Shown: piece after piece, positions 7,926-16,852 of the stretch
Layout of the letters: every line of letters starts with the position of its first letter
Position numbering within the stretch: position 1 is the stretch's first letter
Assembly (NCBI GenBank): GCA_020635435.1
Contig: JACJZU010000004.1
Span: forward strand, 310,001 to 374,000
Origin: Flavobacteriales bacterium
GTDB taxonomy: Bacteria; Bacteroidota; Bacteroidia; NS11-12g; UBA9320
Direction: 5' to 3'
Length of the DNA: 64,000 nucleotides
Notes under the pieces: generated by a model
What the model saw: only the letters and a program-made list of their open reading frames with translations
Told to the model about the DNA's origin: nothing
Databases searched by the model: none
Program-made: the position numbers and the translations under genes

Positions 7926-10172
7926 ATGAGGAGTAAACTGATTCTCTTTTTCACCATTTTCTCATTTTTCAACGCCCCCGCTCAGAATGTGCCCATGGGA
8001 GGATGGCGCATACATCTTCCCTATAACGCTGTTTTTTCGATTGCCGAAGGTCCCGAACGACTCTATATCGGAGCCGAAAGGGGATTCTACTCCTTTCATA
8101 AAAAGTCCGGCGAGATCGAATTATACTCCAAAGTGACCGGTTTTTCAGATGTGGAAGTGAGTAAACTGGCCTGGCATAATGATCTGAATCTGCTATTCAT
8201 CGCTTATGCAAACACCAACATCGACATCCTCAAAAGCAATGGTGTGATCGTCAATATCTCGGCCATCAAGCGGGAATCCATACTTGGTATAAAGCGTATA
8301 AACGATATTCATTTTCAGGGTAACCTGGCTTATCTGTCCTGTAGTTTTGGAATCGTAGTAGTAGATCTGGTCAAGAACGAGATCAAAGACAATTACCTGA
8401 ACATCGGTCCGGGTGCTACCAGTATCAATATCGAATCCGTTGCCTTCTATGGCGATCATATTTATGCAGCCACTCAGTTCGGATTAATGCGGGCACACCT
8501 GGACGATCAGGACAGTTGGCAGGATTTCAACAAGTGGTCTTTTGTGCGAACGGCAAGCTATACGGATCATCTCAAGGTATTCAACAACGAGATGTACGCT
8601 GTAATGGATAGTGTCCTGGAGGTTTTTGATGGATCCAACTGGCGGTTTTTCGAAGGGAATGTACGTCGGGTTACAGTGAGTCTGGATGTGAATCACGATC
8701 ACCTTGTGGTTGCACAACACAAGCAGATCACGGTAGTGGACCAATCGGGCAACCGCCGGGTGCTTCCGGAGAACATCATAAACTACGCCTTGCTCGATTA
8801 CGAAGGATTTGTTTGGACTGGTGGCCGTTTCACCGGATTGATGCGGATCGATAAGGCCGGGCAGTATAGTTTTCTTACACCGAATGGACCGTTCGGACCT
8901 ACCAGTTTTTCCATGGCATCTTCCGGTAGTCAGATATGGGTGGCAGGTGGAACCCCGACCGGGTCCTGGCAGCCGACCTTCAACAATTTGGGCTATTATT
9001 GGTACGATGGCGAGAAATGGACCAATCGATTGCGACGGGATGAAGTGGATAGACTATATGACTTTGTATCCGTAGCCGTTTCCAACTCGGGTGATGCTTT
9101 TGTAGGTTCAATGGGAGAGGGTATCCTGCATCTGAAACATGGGCAGTTCGTTGCAGTTTACGACGAAATGAATACCCCGCTAAGTCGGGATAATACCTTC
9201 ACTGGAATAACTGGTTTGGCTCTTGATGAATCCAATAATCTTTGGGTCTCGAATTATGAATCACAGGCACCTCTGAAGGTTCGAACACCTCAAAATCAGT
9301 GGTTCAGCTATACTTTGCCGGTAAATGGTATTGGTGAATTGGTGGTAGATAAATTCGGACAGAAATGGATAGCTGCTGTGAATGAGCCGAATACCGGTAT
9401 TTGTGTATTCAAGGAAGAGGATGGTCTTGGTGGGAGCAATCAAAGAGTGCGCTTACTCGATAATTCTCCACGTACCGGAGGATTGCCCTCGAACATTGTA
9501 AAGTCGTTGGCGGTAGATCATGATGGAAGGATCTGGGTGGGAACCGAGGAGGGGCTTGCCGTGTTCTTCAATCCACGAGATGTGTTTGAGGGTGGTGAGA
9601 TCGCTGATGCGCAGCAGATAATCATCGATGACGGAAAAGATGTAGGATTTCTATTGGGTAATGAGGTGATCAACGACATTGCAGTGGATGGAGCCAATCG
9701 CAAGTGGATAGCTACGAATACGGGAGCATGGCTTGTCGCAGCAGATGGAAGCGGCGTTGTGAGGCATTTTACCGAGACAAACTCGCCATTGTTGAGCAAT
9801 AGCGTGCAATGTCTTGCCATAGATCTACCCAATGGTGAGGTATTCTTTGGTACCGATAAGGGCATTATTTCATATCGGGATGATGCCACAGCCGCAGGGG
9901 ACAAACACGGAGACGTGATCGTTTTTCCCAATCCGGTTCGGCCGAACTATGATGGACCCATAACCATTCAGGGCCTTCCTGCGAACGCAACGGTTAAGAT
10001 CACCGATGTGGCTGGCAGAGTGGTTTACGAGATGGTGGCGAACGGTGGAACGGCGGTTTGGGAAGGGCGAAATTTTGAAGGGAAGCGACCAGCCACCGGC
10101 ATCTATCTCATATTCTCAGCGAATGAAGAAGATGAGGATGCATTGGTGAGCAAATTGCTCATTGTAAAGTAG
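7926..10172 (+). CDS. porZ: PorZ-type T9SS beta-propeller protein
   Basis: 748 residues from the ATG at 7926, chosen because it begins directly with a signal peptide (MRSKLILFFTIFSFFNAPAQ); an upstream in-frame ATG at 7878 would put 16 polar residues first. The mature start GGWRIHLPYNAVFSIAEGPERLY opens the PorZ N-terminal propeller. A second set of regulator-propeller repeats follows (DHDGRIWVGTEEGLAVF, VDGANRKWIATNTGAWLV). The end is a T9SS C-terminal domain (VFPNPVRPNYDG, VKITDVAGRVVY, ATGIYLIFSA). PorZ is a surface component of the T9SS attachment complex in Porphyromonas, needed for cargo processing and A-LPS attachment. Assignment rests on overall architecture and the characteristic PNPVRP ending; a generic two-component propeller protein is the alternative. 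Confidence 0.78.
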   Translation: MRSKLILFFTIFSFFNAPAQNVPMGGWRIHLPYNAVFSIAEGPERLYIGAERGFYSFHKKSGEIELYSKVTGFSDVEVSKLAWHNDLNLLFIAYANTNIDILKSNGVIVNISAIKRESILGIKRINDIHFQGNLAYLSCSFGIVVVDLVKNEIKDNYLNIGPGATSINIESVAFYGDHIYAATQFGLMRAHLDDQDSWQDFNKWSFVRTASYTDHLKVFNNEMYAVMDSVLEVFDGSNWRFFEGNVRRVTVSLDVNHDHLVVAQHKQITVVDQSGNRRVLPENIINYALLDYEGFVWTGGRFTGLMRIDKAGQYSFLTPNGPFGPTSFSMASSGSQIWVAGGTPTGSWQPTFNNLGYYWYDGEKWTNRLRRDEVDRLYDFVSVAVSNSGDAFVGSMGEGILHLKHGQFVAVYDEMNTPLSRDNTFTGITGLALDESNNLWVSNYESQAPLKVRTPQNQWFSYTLPVNGIGELVVDKFGQKWIAAVNEPNTGICVFKEEDGLGGSNQRVRLLDNSPRTGGLPSNIVKSLAVDHDGRIWVGTEEGLAVFFNPRDVFEGGEIADAQQIIIDDGKDVGFLLGNEVINDIAVDGANRKWIATNTGAWLVAADGSGVVRHFTETNSPLLSNSVQCLAIDLPNGEVFFGTDKGIISYRDDATAAGDKHGDVIVFPNPVRPNYDGPITIQGLPANATVKITDVAGRVVYEMVANGGTAVWEGRNFEGKRPATGIYLIFSANEEDEDALVSKLLIVK

Positions 10173-10334
10173 TGTACATCATATCATCACTCGAAACACC
10201 CATAAAAAGTAGAGTGGAAATGTGGAAAGCACAATAAAGGTCAATATTTTAGCACGTCACTTCGAAACGATCGGAAAGCACTTTGCAATTACGCAAACTA
10301 CCTTCGATGAACTCCCGAATTGAGTGTAAGACCA

Positions 10335-12308
10335 ATGAGCAGTAAAAAGAAAAAAGCAAGCAATCAAAGGCGCAACACGGCTCCCAGGAGCAATGTGCCG
10401 ATTCTGAAACCAAACCGGATTCATGCCATAATTCTCGCAGTCCTGGCATTTCTACTCTACGTGAATACGCTCAATCACGAATTTGCCTTCGACGATGTAA
10501 TTGTGATCACGGAAAATTCGATGACACCTAAGGGGTTTGCAGGGATCGGTGAGTTGTTCACATCGGACATGTTCAAATCGGCCGGCAAGGAGACCGGCGA
10601 ATTGAGTGGTGGTCGTTACAGACCCCTTTCTCTCGTAATGTTTGCGGCAGAGGCACAACTGTTCGGCAAACCAAAAATCGATCCGTCGGGCAGACCCGCC
10701 ACAGCTCCCGATGGTTCCCCGCTTTACGAATACAATGCAAAGGCAGGACATTGGATCAATGTGATATTCTATGTATTGAGTGCATTGCTGATCTATCGTT
10801 TATTAGTTTATTGGTTTGAGAAGAAACCTGAATTGTCGGTTGTCCCATTTATTGCCACCTTGCTATTTCTCGTGCACCCTGTGCATACCGAGGTGATCGC
10901 CAATATCAAGAGCCGTGATGAGATCATGGCACTTGCCTTGCTCGCCGGGGCGCTTATCTGTTGGCATCTCAGTTTGACCAGGCCTAAATCAGAGAAGATG
11001 GCCGTATTAGGGGCTATATTGTATTTCCTCAGTTTGCTCGCTAAAGAAACCACCTTCACCTATATGGCCCTGTTTCCGGTCATCCTTTGGGTGATCTACA
11101 AAAAGCAGTTCGCCGACATTTGGAAACCTTCTGTGATGTTGTGGGTAGCCAGCATTATCTACCTGTTCGTGCGAACTTCAGTGATCGGACTTCCAAAATC
11201 GGCTGTTGCAACTACCGGGATCATGGACAATCCGTTCGCTATGTCGGATACCGCTGAAAAACTAGGAACTGTGGCATTGATATGCTGGCGATACCTGCTT
11301 CTCCTGTTTGCTCCGATCACCTTGCGATGCGATTATGCATTCGAGCATGTTCCGCTTGTGGGACTTGGACATCCCGAGAGTATAGCAGGGATTTTAAGCT
11401 ATACCGGTTTATTGGTATTTGCCTACTTGGGATGGAAGAAACGAAGCATGTACACTTTGTCAATCGGGATGTTCTTTTTTCCGTTGATCATAACTACCAA
11501 CCTGTTGTTCAATATTGGAGCTCCGATGGGCGAACGATTTTTATACCTTCCCTCCTTCGGATTTGCACTCGCCATCGCTTATGGATTGGTTCAGATTTTC
11601 AGTATCGATAAGCTCGTGGTTTTAGCGAAAAAATGGCCGGTCGCGGCTGGATTGGGTTTATATCTCTGTTTTTTCGCTTTTCAGACCTTTGCACGCAACC
11701 CGGACTGGAAGAATAACGAAACGCTGTTTGCCAAAGATGTTGGCACTACTCCAAAGAGCGCAAAACTCCAGAACTATCAGGGTAGGATACTACTATCGCA
11801 ATGGCAGAAATTACCGGCAAATGAACGCACAAATGACCTGCTGCTCGAGGCTCGTAAACACTATGAGGAAAGTGTACGGATCTATCCTCAATTCGTCCTT
11901 TCATTATATGATCTGGGGATTGTGAATTTGTACTTGCAGGATGGGCCGGCTGCCGAAAAGGCCCTTCAGGATTGTCTGAATTTGAACAATACGCATGGGA
12001 TGACCCGCGAACTTATGGCACAGGTTCAATACAGGTTGATGGGTAATTATCAGAAGGCGGCTGATCATCTTCGGTATGCAATTGAGAAGAGCGATCGGCG
12101 ATCGGCGAATACTCTGAAGGATCTGGGGATCTATTACGCCCGCGCAGCTAAACCCGACAGTGCGGCTATATATATGGAACAAGCGGTTCAGGCAGCCCCG
12201 AATGATATACAGGTGTTGAAAAATGCGGGGGTGATCTTCATGCAGGCAGGTAAAAGCGCGAAGGCTCAGGAATATTTCCAAAGGGCGGCAGCTTTGGAGA
12301 ATAAATGA
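10335..12308 (+). CDS. TMTC-like GT-C glycosyltransferase with C-terminal TPRs
   Basis: 657 residues from ATG 10335; an in-frame TTG at 10320 is less likely. After a basic cytosolic tail come about ten membrane segments. The first periplasmic loop has NHEFAFDDVIVITEN, the acidic DD motif of GT-C enzymes. FLVHPVHTEVIANIKSRDEIMA matches the HPVHTEAVANI block diagnostic of TMTC/DUF1736 proteins. The last 200 residues are TPR repeats (ARKHYEESVRIYPQFVLSLYDLG, NAGVIFMQAGKSAKAQEYFQRA). Animal TMTC1-4 transfer mannose from a lipid donor to cadherins; bacterial homologues are mostly uncharacterised, so O-glycosylation of exported protein is an inference. The repeat array starts just 13 bp after the stop. 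Confidence 0.8.
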   Translation: MSSKKKKASNQRRNTAPRSNVPILKPNRIHAIILAVLAFLLYVNTLNHEFAFDDVIVITENSMTPKGFAGIGELFTSDMFKSAGKETGELSGGRYRPLSLVMFAAEAQLFGKPKIDPSGRPATAPDGSPLYEYNAKAGHWINVIFYVLSALLIYRLLVYWFEKKPELSVVPFIATLLFLVHPVHTEVIANIKSRDEIMALALLAGALICWHLSLTRPKSEKMAVLGAILYFLSLLAKETTFTYMALFPVILWVIYKKQFADIWKPSVMLWVASIIYLFVRTSVIGLPKSAVATTGIMDNPFAMSDTAEKLGTVALICWRYLLLLFAPITLRCDYAFEHVPLVGLGHPESIAGILSYTGLLVFAYLGWKKRSMYTLSIGMFFFPLIITTNLLFNIGAPMGERFLYLPSFGFALAIAYGLVQIFSIDKLVVLAKKWPVAAGLGLYLCFFAFQTFARNPDWKNNETLFAKDVGTTPKSAKLQNYQGRILLSQWQKLPANERTNDLLLEARKHYEESVRIYPQFVLSLYDLGIVNLYLQDGPAAEKALQDCLNLNNTHGMTRELMAQVQYRLMGNYQKAADHLRYAIEKSDRRSANTLKDLGIYYARAAKPDSAAIYMEQAVQAAPNDIQVLKNAGVIFMQAGKSAKAQEYFQRAAALENK

Positions 12309-12320
12309 GTTCATTTCTTG

Positions 12321-12630
12321 TTCGCGCAGAGATGTGTCTCGCAGAGGCGCAGAGGCGCGGAGTTGTATCTCGCAAAGGCGCAGAGGCGCGAAGATGTGTC
12401 TCGCAGAGGCGCAAAGGCGCGAAGATATGTCTCGCAGAGGCGCAAAGCCGCGGAGTTATGTCTCGCAGAGGCGCAGAGGCGCGAAGATGTGTCTCGCATA
12501 AGCGCTGAGGCGCGAAGATGTGTCTCGCAGAGGCGCAAAGCCGCGAAGATGTATCTCGCAGAGGCGCGATGATGTATCTCGCAAAGGCGCAGAGGCGCGA
12601 AGAAGTGTCTCGCAGAGGTGTGAAGTCGTG
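12321..12630 (+). repeat. GC-rich tandem repeat array 1 (31/23 bp units)
   Basis: Ten units begin at 12337, 12368, 12399, 12430, 12461, 12492, 12523, 12554, 12577 and 12608. Eight are 31 bp; two (12554 and 12608) are 23 bp. A degenerate half unit precedes them at 12321. Each unit is TCTCGC, then two 8-bp modules of the form AGAGGCGC or AAAGGCGC, then a 9-bp tail near GAAGATGTG; the 23-bp units lack exactly one module. Units differ by scattered substitutions and there are no spacers. The array fills the gap between the TMTC-like gene and the GxxExxY gene. Long stop-free frames over it (repeats of SRRGAEARR) are by-products of the repeat, not genes. Confidence 0.95.
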
Positions 12631-12700
12631 TGTCACGAATCAGCTAAGTTTCAGACGTTCAGACGACTCAAGCGTTTGGTTTTTTTACAGGTAAAGTCAT
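12631..12700. other. Spacer between array 1 and GxxExxY gene
   Basis: This 70-bp stretch contains a short near-repeat (CAGACGTT and CAGACGAC) and a run of seven T at about 12682. Read on the plus strand the T-run has no convincing stem. No gene is seen. Confidence 0.4.
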
Positions 12701-13099
12701 TCAGACTGAATTTTTGAATTCTTGTAGATTATTTACGATCCTCGTGACACCATTCTTGAGTAGCTCTGTATTGAAATTTATAAGCAAACCGAGTTGGAGA
12801 TTGGCCAATCTCAGATACGTCAGAACTTGCTTCGGGTGTACAGGTTGAATTTTCTCGACGGACTTAACTTCGACAATAACCTTATTCTCTATTATTAAAT
12901 CAGCAGAGAAACTTTTGTCCAACGTATGGCCTTTATAGATCAAAGGAATAGTTACTTGTCGAGTCACCCGGAGGCCTCTGTCCAGTAACTCATGATACAT
13001 AAGTTCCTCATAAACAGATTCGAACAATCCAGGGCCAAGATCCACATGAATTTGATATGCCGTATCTACGACAATTTTTGAAATTTCGTTTTCTATCAT
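12701..13099 (-). CDS. GxxExxY protein (PD-(D/E)XK nuclease-like fold)
   Basis: 132 residues from ATG 13099; an in-frame TTG at 13120 would add seven. The name-giving motif is G24-LF-E27-SV-Y30, within LGPGLFESVYEELM. Downstream, D67 (in SADLII) and E77-V-K79 (in VIVEVKS) give the D...ExK pattern of the PD-(D/E)XK superfamily, to which this family is assigned. With E27 they would complete a nuclease-type metal site. No biochemical role is established for the family. The gene is bracketed on both sides by arrays of the same GC-rich repeat in opposite orientation, an arrangement that suggests the protein and the repeats belong together. Start choice is moderately sure, family assignment firm. 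Confidence 0.9.
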   Translation of the reverse strand: MIENEISKIVVDTAYQIHVDLGPGLFESVYEELMYHELLDRGLRVTRQVTIPLIYKGHTLDKSFSADLIIENKVIVEVKSVEKIQPVHPKQVLTYLRLANLQLGLLINFNTELLKNGVTRIVNNLQEFKNSV

Positions 13100-13138
13100 A
13101 ATCTTAAAACTTTCCGGCAATTAAATTCAATCGCTAAT

Positions 13139-13223
13139 TGGCTGTTTACGCTCAGATAAGAGTTCACTACGCCACTTCATTTTTTCCATAAATTCATCTT
13201 AACAGATTTTTCCCAAACAGCCA
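13139..13223. repeat. 9-bp inverted repeat between GxxExxY gene and array 2
   Basis: TGGCTGTTT at 13139-13147 is matched by its exact reverse complement AAACAGCCA at 13215-13223, enclosing 67 bp without a gene. It lies upstream of the GxxExxY start codon. It could be an operator, an element boundary or chance; no matching copy is seen on the other side of the gene. Confidence 0.4.
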
Positions 13224-13255
13224 GTGACAGCGAATCATTTCCCTCTACGAAAAAA

Positions 13256-13420
13256 CTCTGCGCCTTTGCGCCTTTGCGAGAAACGCTCTGCGCCTCTGCG
13301 CCTTTTCGAGAAACGCTCTGCGCCTTTGCGCCTCTGCGAGAAACGCACCGCGCCTTTGTGCCTTTGCGAGAAACGCACTGCGCCTTTGCGCCTTTGTGAG
13401 AAATCATCTCCGCGAGAGAC
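13256..13420 (-). repeat. GC-rich tandem repeat array 2 (30 bp units, inverted to array 1)
   Basis: Five full units begin at 13256, 13286, 13316, 13346 and 13376, and a broken one runs to about 13420. On the minus strand each reads TCTCGC, two AAAGGCGC or AGAGGCGC modules, and an 8-bp tail near AGAGCGTT. The 22-bp core is the same as in array 1 but points the other way, so the two arrays face each other across the GxxExxY gene. The array ends about 57 bp before the M20 dipeptidase start. Confidence 0.93.
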
Positions 13421-13446
13421 CTTCTCCCCTAGAATCTTAAATACCC

Positions 13447-13454
13447 TAAATTCG
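13447..13454 (+). promoter_or_regulatory. Candidate -7 element for dipeptidase gene
   Basis: TAAATTCG matches the TAnnTTTG element with one change and lies 22 bp before the ATG at 13477. The expected -33 position falls close to the edge of repeat array 2 and has no clear TTG. Confidence 0.3.
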
Positions 13455-13476
13455 CCCAAAACATCCTCAACAAATA

Positions 13477-14844
13477 ATGAATTCAGATCATCTCCAAGAT
13501 TATATCCAAAAGAACAAGGAACGCTTCCTCAATGAACTTTTTGAACTCCTTAGAATCCCTAGCATAAGCGCTGATCCGGCTTTCAAGAAGGATGTTGCAA
13601 GAGCTGCGGACTATGTGGCAGCCCGATTGAAAGATGCCGGTGCAGACAATGTCGTAGTTGAACCTACCCCGGGTCATCCGGTCGTTTACGGCGAAAAGAT
13701 GATTGACCCAGCTCTTCCTACGGTTCTTGTATATGGTCATTACGATGTGCAGCCTAGCGTGCCGGACGAGCTTTGGGAGACCCCACCGTTTGAACCACAG
13801 ATCCGTGATGGAAATATTTATGCGAGAGGGGCTTGTGATGACAAAGGTCAATTCTACATGCACATCAAAGCTTTTGAAAGCATGATGCAGACCACCGGTA
13901 TGCCTTGCAACGTAAAATTCATGATCGAAGGGGAGGAAGAAGTTGGAAGTTCGAACCTGGGAGCATATTGCAAAGCCAATAAGGATAAACTAGCCTGTGA
14001 CGTGATCCTGATCTCAGACACGGCAATGATCGCGAACGATCAGCCATCCCTCGATATCGGTTTGCGAGGTCTGAGCTATGTTCAGGTGGAAGTGACAGGA
14101 CCGAATATCGACCTCCATTCAGGGACATATGGCGGGGCGGTTGGTAACCCGATCAATGTGCTTTGCAGCATGATCGCGTCTCTGCATGACGAAAACCGAC
14201 ATATTACCATCCCTGGGTTTTACGATGATGTGGTGGAACTCAGTTCGGAGGAAAGAGCGGCTATGGCAAAGGCTCCGTTTGATCTGGAGTCCTACCGAAA
14301 ACACCTTGATATTAAAGCCACGTACGGTGAGAAGGGCTATACAGTGATCGAGCAAACGGGCATCCGGCCTACATTGGATGTGAACGGTATGTGGGGTGGT
14401 TATATAGGTGAAGGAAGTAAAACAGTTCTGCCTTCCAAAGCTTATGCTAAAATTAGCATGCGGTTGGTGCCGAATCAGGACAGCGAAACTATCACAAAAC
14501 TATTTCAGGAACATTTCGAGCGCATTGCGCCGGATTGTGTGCGGGTGAAAGTAACTCCACATCATGGTGGTAATCCTTATGTAACACCTATGGATCATCC
14601 GGCATACCAGGCAGCGGCTGCAGCAATGCGTGAATCCTTCGGGAAAGAACCCGTTCCAACGCGTGGAGGAGGCAGCATACCCATTGTTGCCTTGTTCGAA
14701 GAAGTGCTCAATGCCAAAACAATTTTGATGGGATTTGGCCTGGATACGGATGCAATTCACTCCCCAAATGAAAAATACGGACTCTTCAATTTCTATAAGG
14801 GAATAGAGACCATTCCACTCTTTTACAAGCACTACACCTCCTAA
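13477..14844 (+). CDS. M20 family dipeptidase
   Basis: 455 residues, no signal peptide, so cytosolic. LVYGHYDVQPSVPDELW holds the first zinc ligand H88 and D90, GACDDKGQ the bridging Asp (about 121), and EGEEEVGSSN the catalytic Glu (about 153) with its neighbouring ligand. The middle part (SYVQVEVTGPNIDLHSGTYGG) is the dimerisation lid of the CNDP/dipeptidase branch of M20, and IHSPNEKYGLFNFYKGIE provides the last zinc His. This branch cleaves dipeptides or similar small amides; the exact substrate is not evident. It follows repeat array 2 and precedes the CNNM/CBS gene by 32 bp. Confidence 0.9.
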   Translation: MNSDHLQDYIQKNKERFLNELFELLRIPSISADPAFKKDVARAADYVAARLKDAGADNVVVEPTPGHPVVYGEKMIDPALPTVLVYGHYDVQPSVPDELWETPPFEPQIRDGNIYARGACDDKGQFYMHIKAFESMMQTTGMPCNVKFMIEGEEEVGSSNLGAYCKANKDKLACDVILISDTAMIANDQPSLDIGLRGLSYVQVEVTGPNIDLHSGTYGGAVGNPINVLCSMIASLHDENRHITIPGFYDDVVELSSEERAAMAKAPFDLESYRKHLDIKATYGEKGYTVIEQTGIRPTLDVNGMWGGYIGEGSKTVLPSKAYAKISMRLVPNQDSETITKLFQEHFERIAPDCVRVKVTPHHGGNPYVTPMDHPAYQAAAAAMRESFGKEPVPTRGGGSIPIVALFEEVLNAKTILMGFGLDTDAIHSPNEKYGLFNFYKGIETIPLFYKHYTS

Positions 14845-14856
14845 GTGCTTTTGAAC

Positions 14857-14864
14857 TAACTTTG
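14857..14864 (+). promoter_or_regulatory. Candidate -7 element for CNNM/CBS gene
   Basis: TAACTTTG is a full match to TAnnTTTG, 12 bp before the ATG at 14877 and just after the dipeptidase stop. The -33 box is not obvious. Confidence 0.35.
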
Positions 14865-14876
14865 CCTCAGCTTTGT

Positions 14877-16142
14877 ATGCAGAGCATTCTGGTCATTATT
14901 TTCCTCACTTTATTGCTTTCGGCATTTTTTTCCGGGTTGGAAATTGCATTCCTATCCGCCAACAAATTGCGGATTGAACTTAAGAGTAATCAAGGGGTGC
15001 GCTGGGCTCAGATCTGCTCTCAGTACCTTAAAACACCATCCAGATTCATAAGTACGATACTCGTCGGCAACAATGTCGCCATTGTGATCTATGGTATTTT
15101 CATTGAAAAGTTGCTGGGGGAAGAATTATTCCCAACCATGCAATCCAATTTGGGTACGGTAGGTTTCCTGATCGCAACCACGGGAATTTCTACCCTTATT
15201 GTACTTTTTGTAGCAGAATTTCTTCCCAAGGCGCTGTTCCGGATCAATCCCAGCGGCATTCTGAGCATTCTCATCTATCCATTCCAGTTTTTTGCTCTGC
15301 TACTGAGTCCTTTGGTTCGGTTCATTTTGTGGTTGGCCAAACTGCTATTGAACACTTTGCTGCGAAAAGAATTCACTGAAGAAAGTCCGGCTTTTTCTCG
15401 GGTGGATCTAGATCACTACATCACGGAAAGTCAGATTCACAAAACGGAAGAGGAACGCGATGTAGACACGGATATTATAAAGAATGCCCTCGACTTTGGA
15501 AACGTACAGATCCGGGATTGTATGATCCCCCGTACTTCAATTGTGGCCATTGACCTGGAGTCGAGTATGGATGATCTCCGCGAACTTTTTATTGAGAGCG
15601 GGCACAGCAAGATCCTGGTTTACAGGGAGAACATAGATAACATCATTGGTTATGTGCATCACATCGATCTCTTCCGAAAACCGGATAGTATTCGATCCAT
15701 ACTTATTCCAATTCTGATAACAAATGAGGCTAAACCGGCCAACGAGATGTTGAATGATTTTACGCGAAATCGAAAGAGCATTGCACTGGTAGTTGATGAG
15801 TTTGGTGGTACAGCGGGAATTGTTACAACCGAGGATATCATCGAGGAGATCTTTGGTGAAATTGAGGATGAGCATGACGATATGGACGGTATCATCGATA
15901 TCCGTCTCAATGATTTCGAGTATGAGTTAAGTGCCAGTTTGGAAGTTGATTTCCTCAATGAGAAATACAATCTTAATATTCCTGAAGGGGATTATGAGAC
16001 GCTAGGGGGTTATATAATTGCTGTTTGTGAAAGTATACCCGAAAAGGGAAGCTCCATCGAAACGGATCAATTCGTGTTTACTATTCTGTCTTCGTTGAAT
16101 AACCGCATCGAGACGGTTCACATGAAGGTTCTGCATGCTTGA
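14877..16142 (+). CDS. Hemolysin/CorC family membrane protein (CNNM, CBS pair, CorC domain)
   Basis: 421 residues from ATG 14877; an in-frame TTG at 14862 lies on the probable promoter. The first 160 residues form the CNNM membrane domain (LLSAFFSGLEIAFLSANKLRIEL, then STILVGNNVAIVIYG). A CBS pair follows (RDCMIPRTSIVAID and VVDEFGGTAGIVTTEDIIEEIFG), and a C-terminal CorC/HlyC domain (about 345-421) ends the protein. Relatives act in magnesium or cobalt efflux; in gliding Bacteroidota the GldE protein has the same layout. No gld neighbour is present here, so I call only the family. Confidence 0.85.
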   Translation: MQSILVIIFLTLLLSAFFSGLEIAFLSANKLRIELKSNQGVRWAQICSQYLKTPSRFISTILVGNNVAIVIYGIFIEKLLGEELFPTMQSNLGTVGFLIATTGISTLIVLFVAEFLPKALFRINPSGILSILIYPFQFFALLLSPLVRFILWLAKLLLNTLLRKEFTEESPAFSRVDLDHYITESQIHKTEEERDVDTDIIKNALDFGNVQIRDCMIPRTSIVAIDLESSMDDLRELFIESGHSKILVYRENIDNIIGYVHHIDLFRKPDSIRSILIPILITNEAKPANEMLNDFTRNRKSIALVVDEFGGTAGIVTTEDIIEEIFGEIEDEHDDMDGIIDIRLNDFEYELSASLEVDFLNEKYNLNIPEGDYETLGGYIIAVCESIPEKGSSIETDQFVFTILSSLNNRIETVHMKVLHA

Positions 16143-16265
16143 GAGAGTCTAGACTATATTGTTACTGAAAACGATGAGAGCCGATCATCATTGAGATAAA
16201 CCAAATTCTGACGGTGTTCTTTCAGGGCCAATCCTTCAAGCCAATCACCCATTGTCCAAGGATGC

Positions 16266-16847
16266 TCATTCCAGCTCCAGCGAGTGCTGCCTTCCTATCT
16301 GCCGGCTTATAACTCCGTAGAGGTACTCCGGTTTTTTTCGCCGCCAGTCGAAGGTAAACTCATCGTCCTCTTCAATGTGCACCTGATCCTGTAAACGATA
16401 GCTGTGCATTTCCTCTACAACATGCGGAAGGAAGTGCAGAAATACGGCCCAACCATCTTCAATATCCTCCCTCAATTCCTCGTAATAAGAATCATCACTT
16501 CCGTGGAAGTTCAATACATTCTCTCCAATGAAAATGAACTTGTTCACCCTTAAACCGATCATTTCATCGAGTATGTCTCGCTTCAGGAACATAATGTCGT
16601 TGTTGATGCAATCATTCCATTCCCCAATAAATTCAATGATCGCATAACCTTCATCGTAATCCACAAACAGGATCTTAAAGAGCAATGTATCGCTCCCAAA
16701 ACGATCCCATTGCGGATGCAGGAGGTAATTGTAAACTTTATTAGTGAATTCAAATTCGCTGTACTCCCTTCCGTAAAAAGGTGAGTTTGGATCATCCTCA
16801 GCGCGGTAATAATCCCGCCAGCCGAAATGTGGTTCAATATGATGCAC
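16266..16847 (-). CDS. Conserved Bacteroidota protein of unknown function
   Basis: 193 residues beginning at a GTG codon, 5 bp after the stop of the glycosyltransferase gene. The chain is acidic, rich in aromatic residues and lacks signal peptide or membrane segments: MHHIEPHFGWRDYYRAEDD at the start, KILFVDYDEGYAIIEFIGEW in the middle, and EDDEFTFDWRRKKPEYLYG near the end. I recognise it as a protein conserved in many Bacteroidota without a named domain. The tight spacing to the GT2 gene suggests co-expression, but no function follows from that. The start fits the conserved N-terminus. Confidence 0.7.
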   Translation of the reverse strand: MHHIEPHFGWRDYYRAEDDPNSPFYGREYSEFEFTNKVYNYLLHPQWDRFGSDTLLFKILFVDYDEGYAIIEFIGEWNDCINNDIMFLKRDILDEMIGLRVNKFIFIGENVLNFHGSDDSYYEELREDIEDGWAVFLHFLPHVVEEMHSYRLQDQVHIEEDDEFTFDWRRKKPEYLYGVISRQIGRQHSLELE

Positions 16848-16852
16848 AGGAG

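Noticed and set aside
12238..12717. Several overlapping open frames on both strands encoding SRRGAEARR- or CASARHI-type peptides
   Set aside because: They are translations of the tandem repeat, open in many frames because the unit lacks stop codons; no start context or homology to real proteins.
12321..13420. CRISPR arrays
   Set aside because: Periods of 30-32 bp look CRISPR-like, but units abut directly with no unique spacers, and no cas genes are present.
13177..13535. Open frames across array 2
   Set aside because: Same repeat artefact as in array 1.
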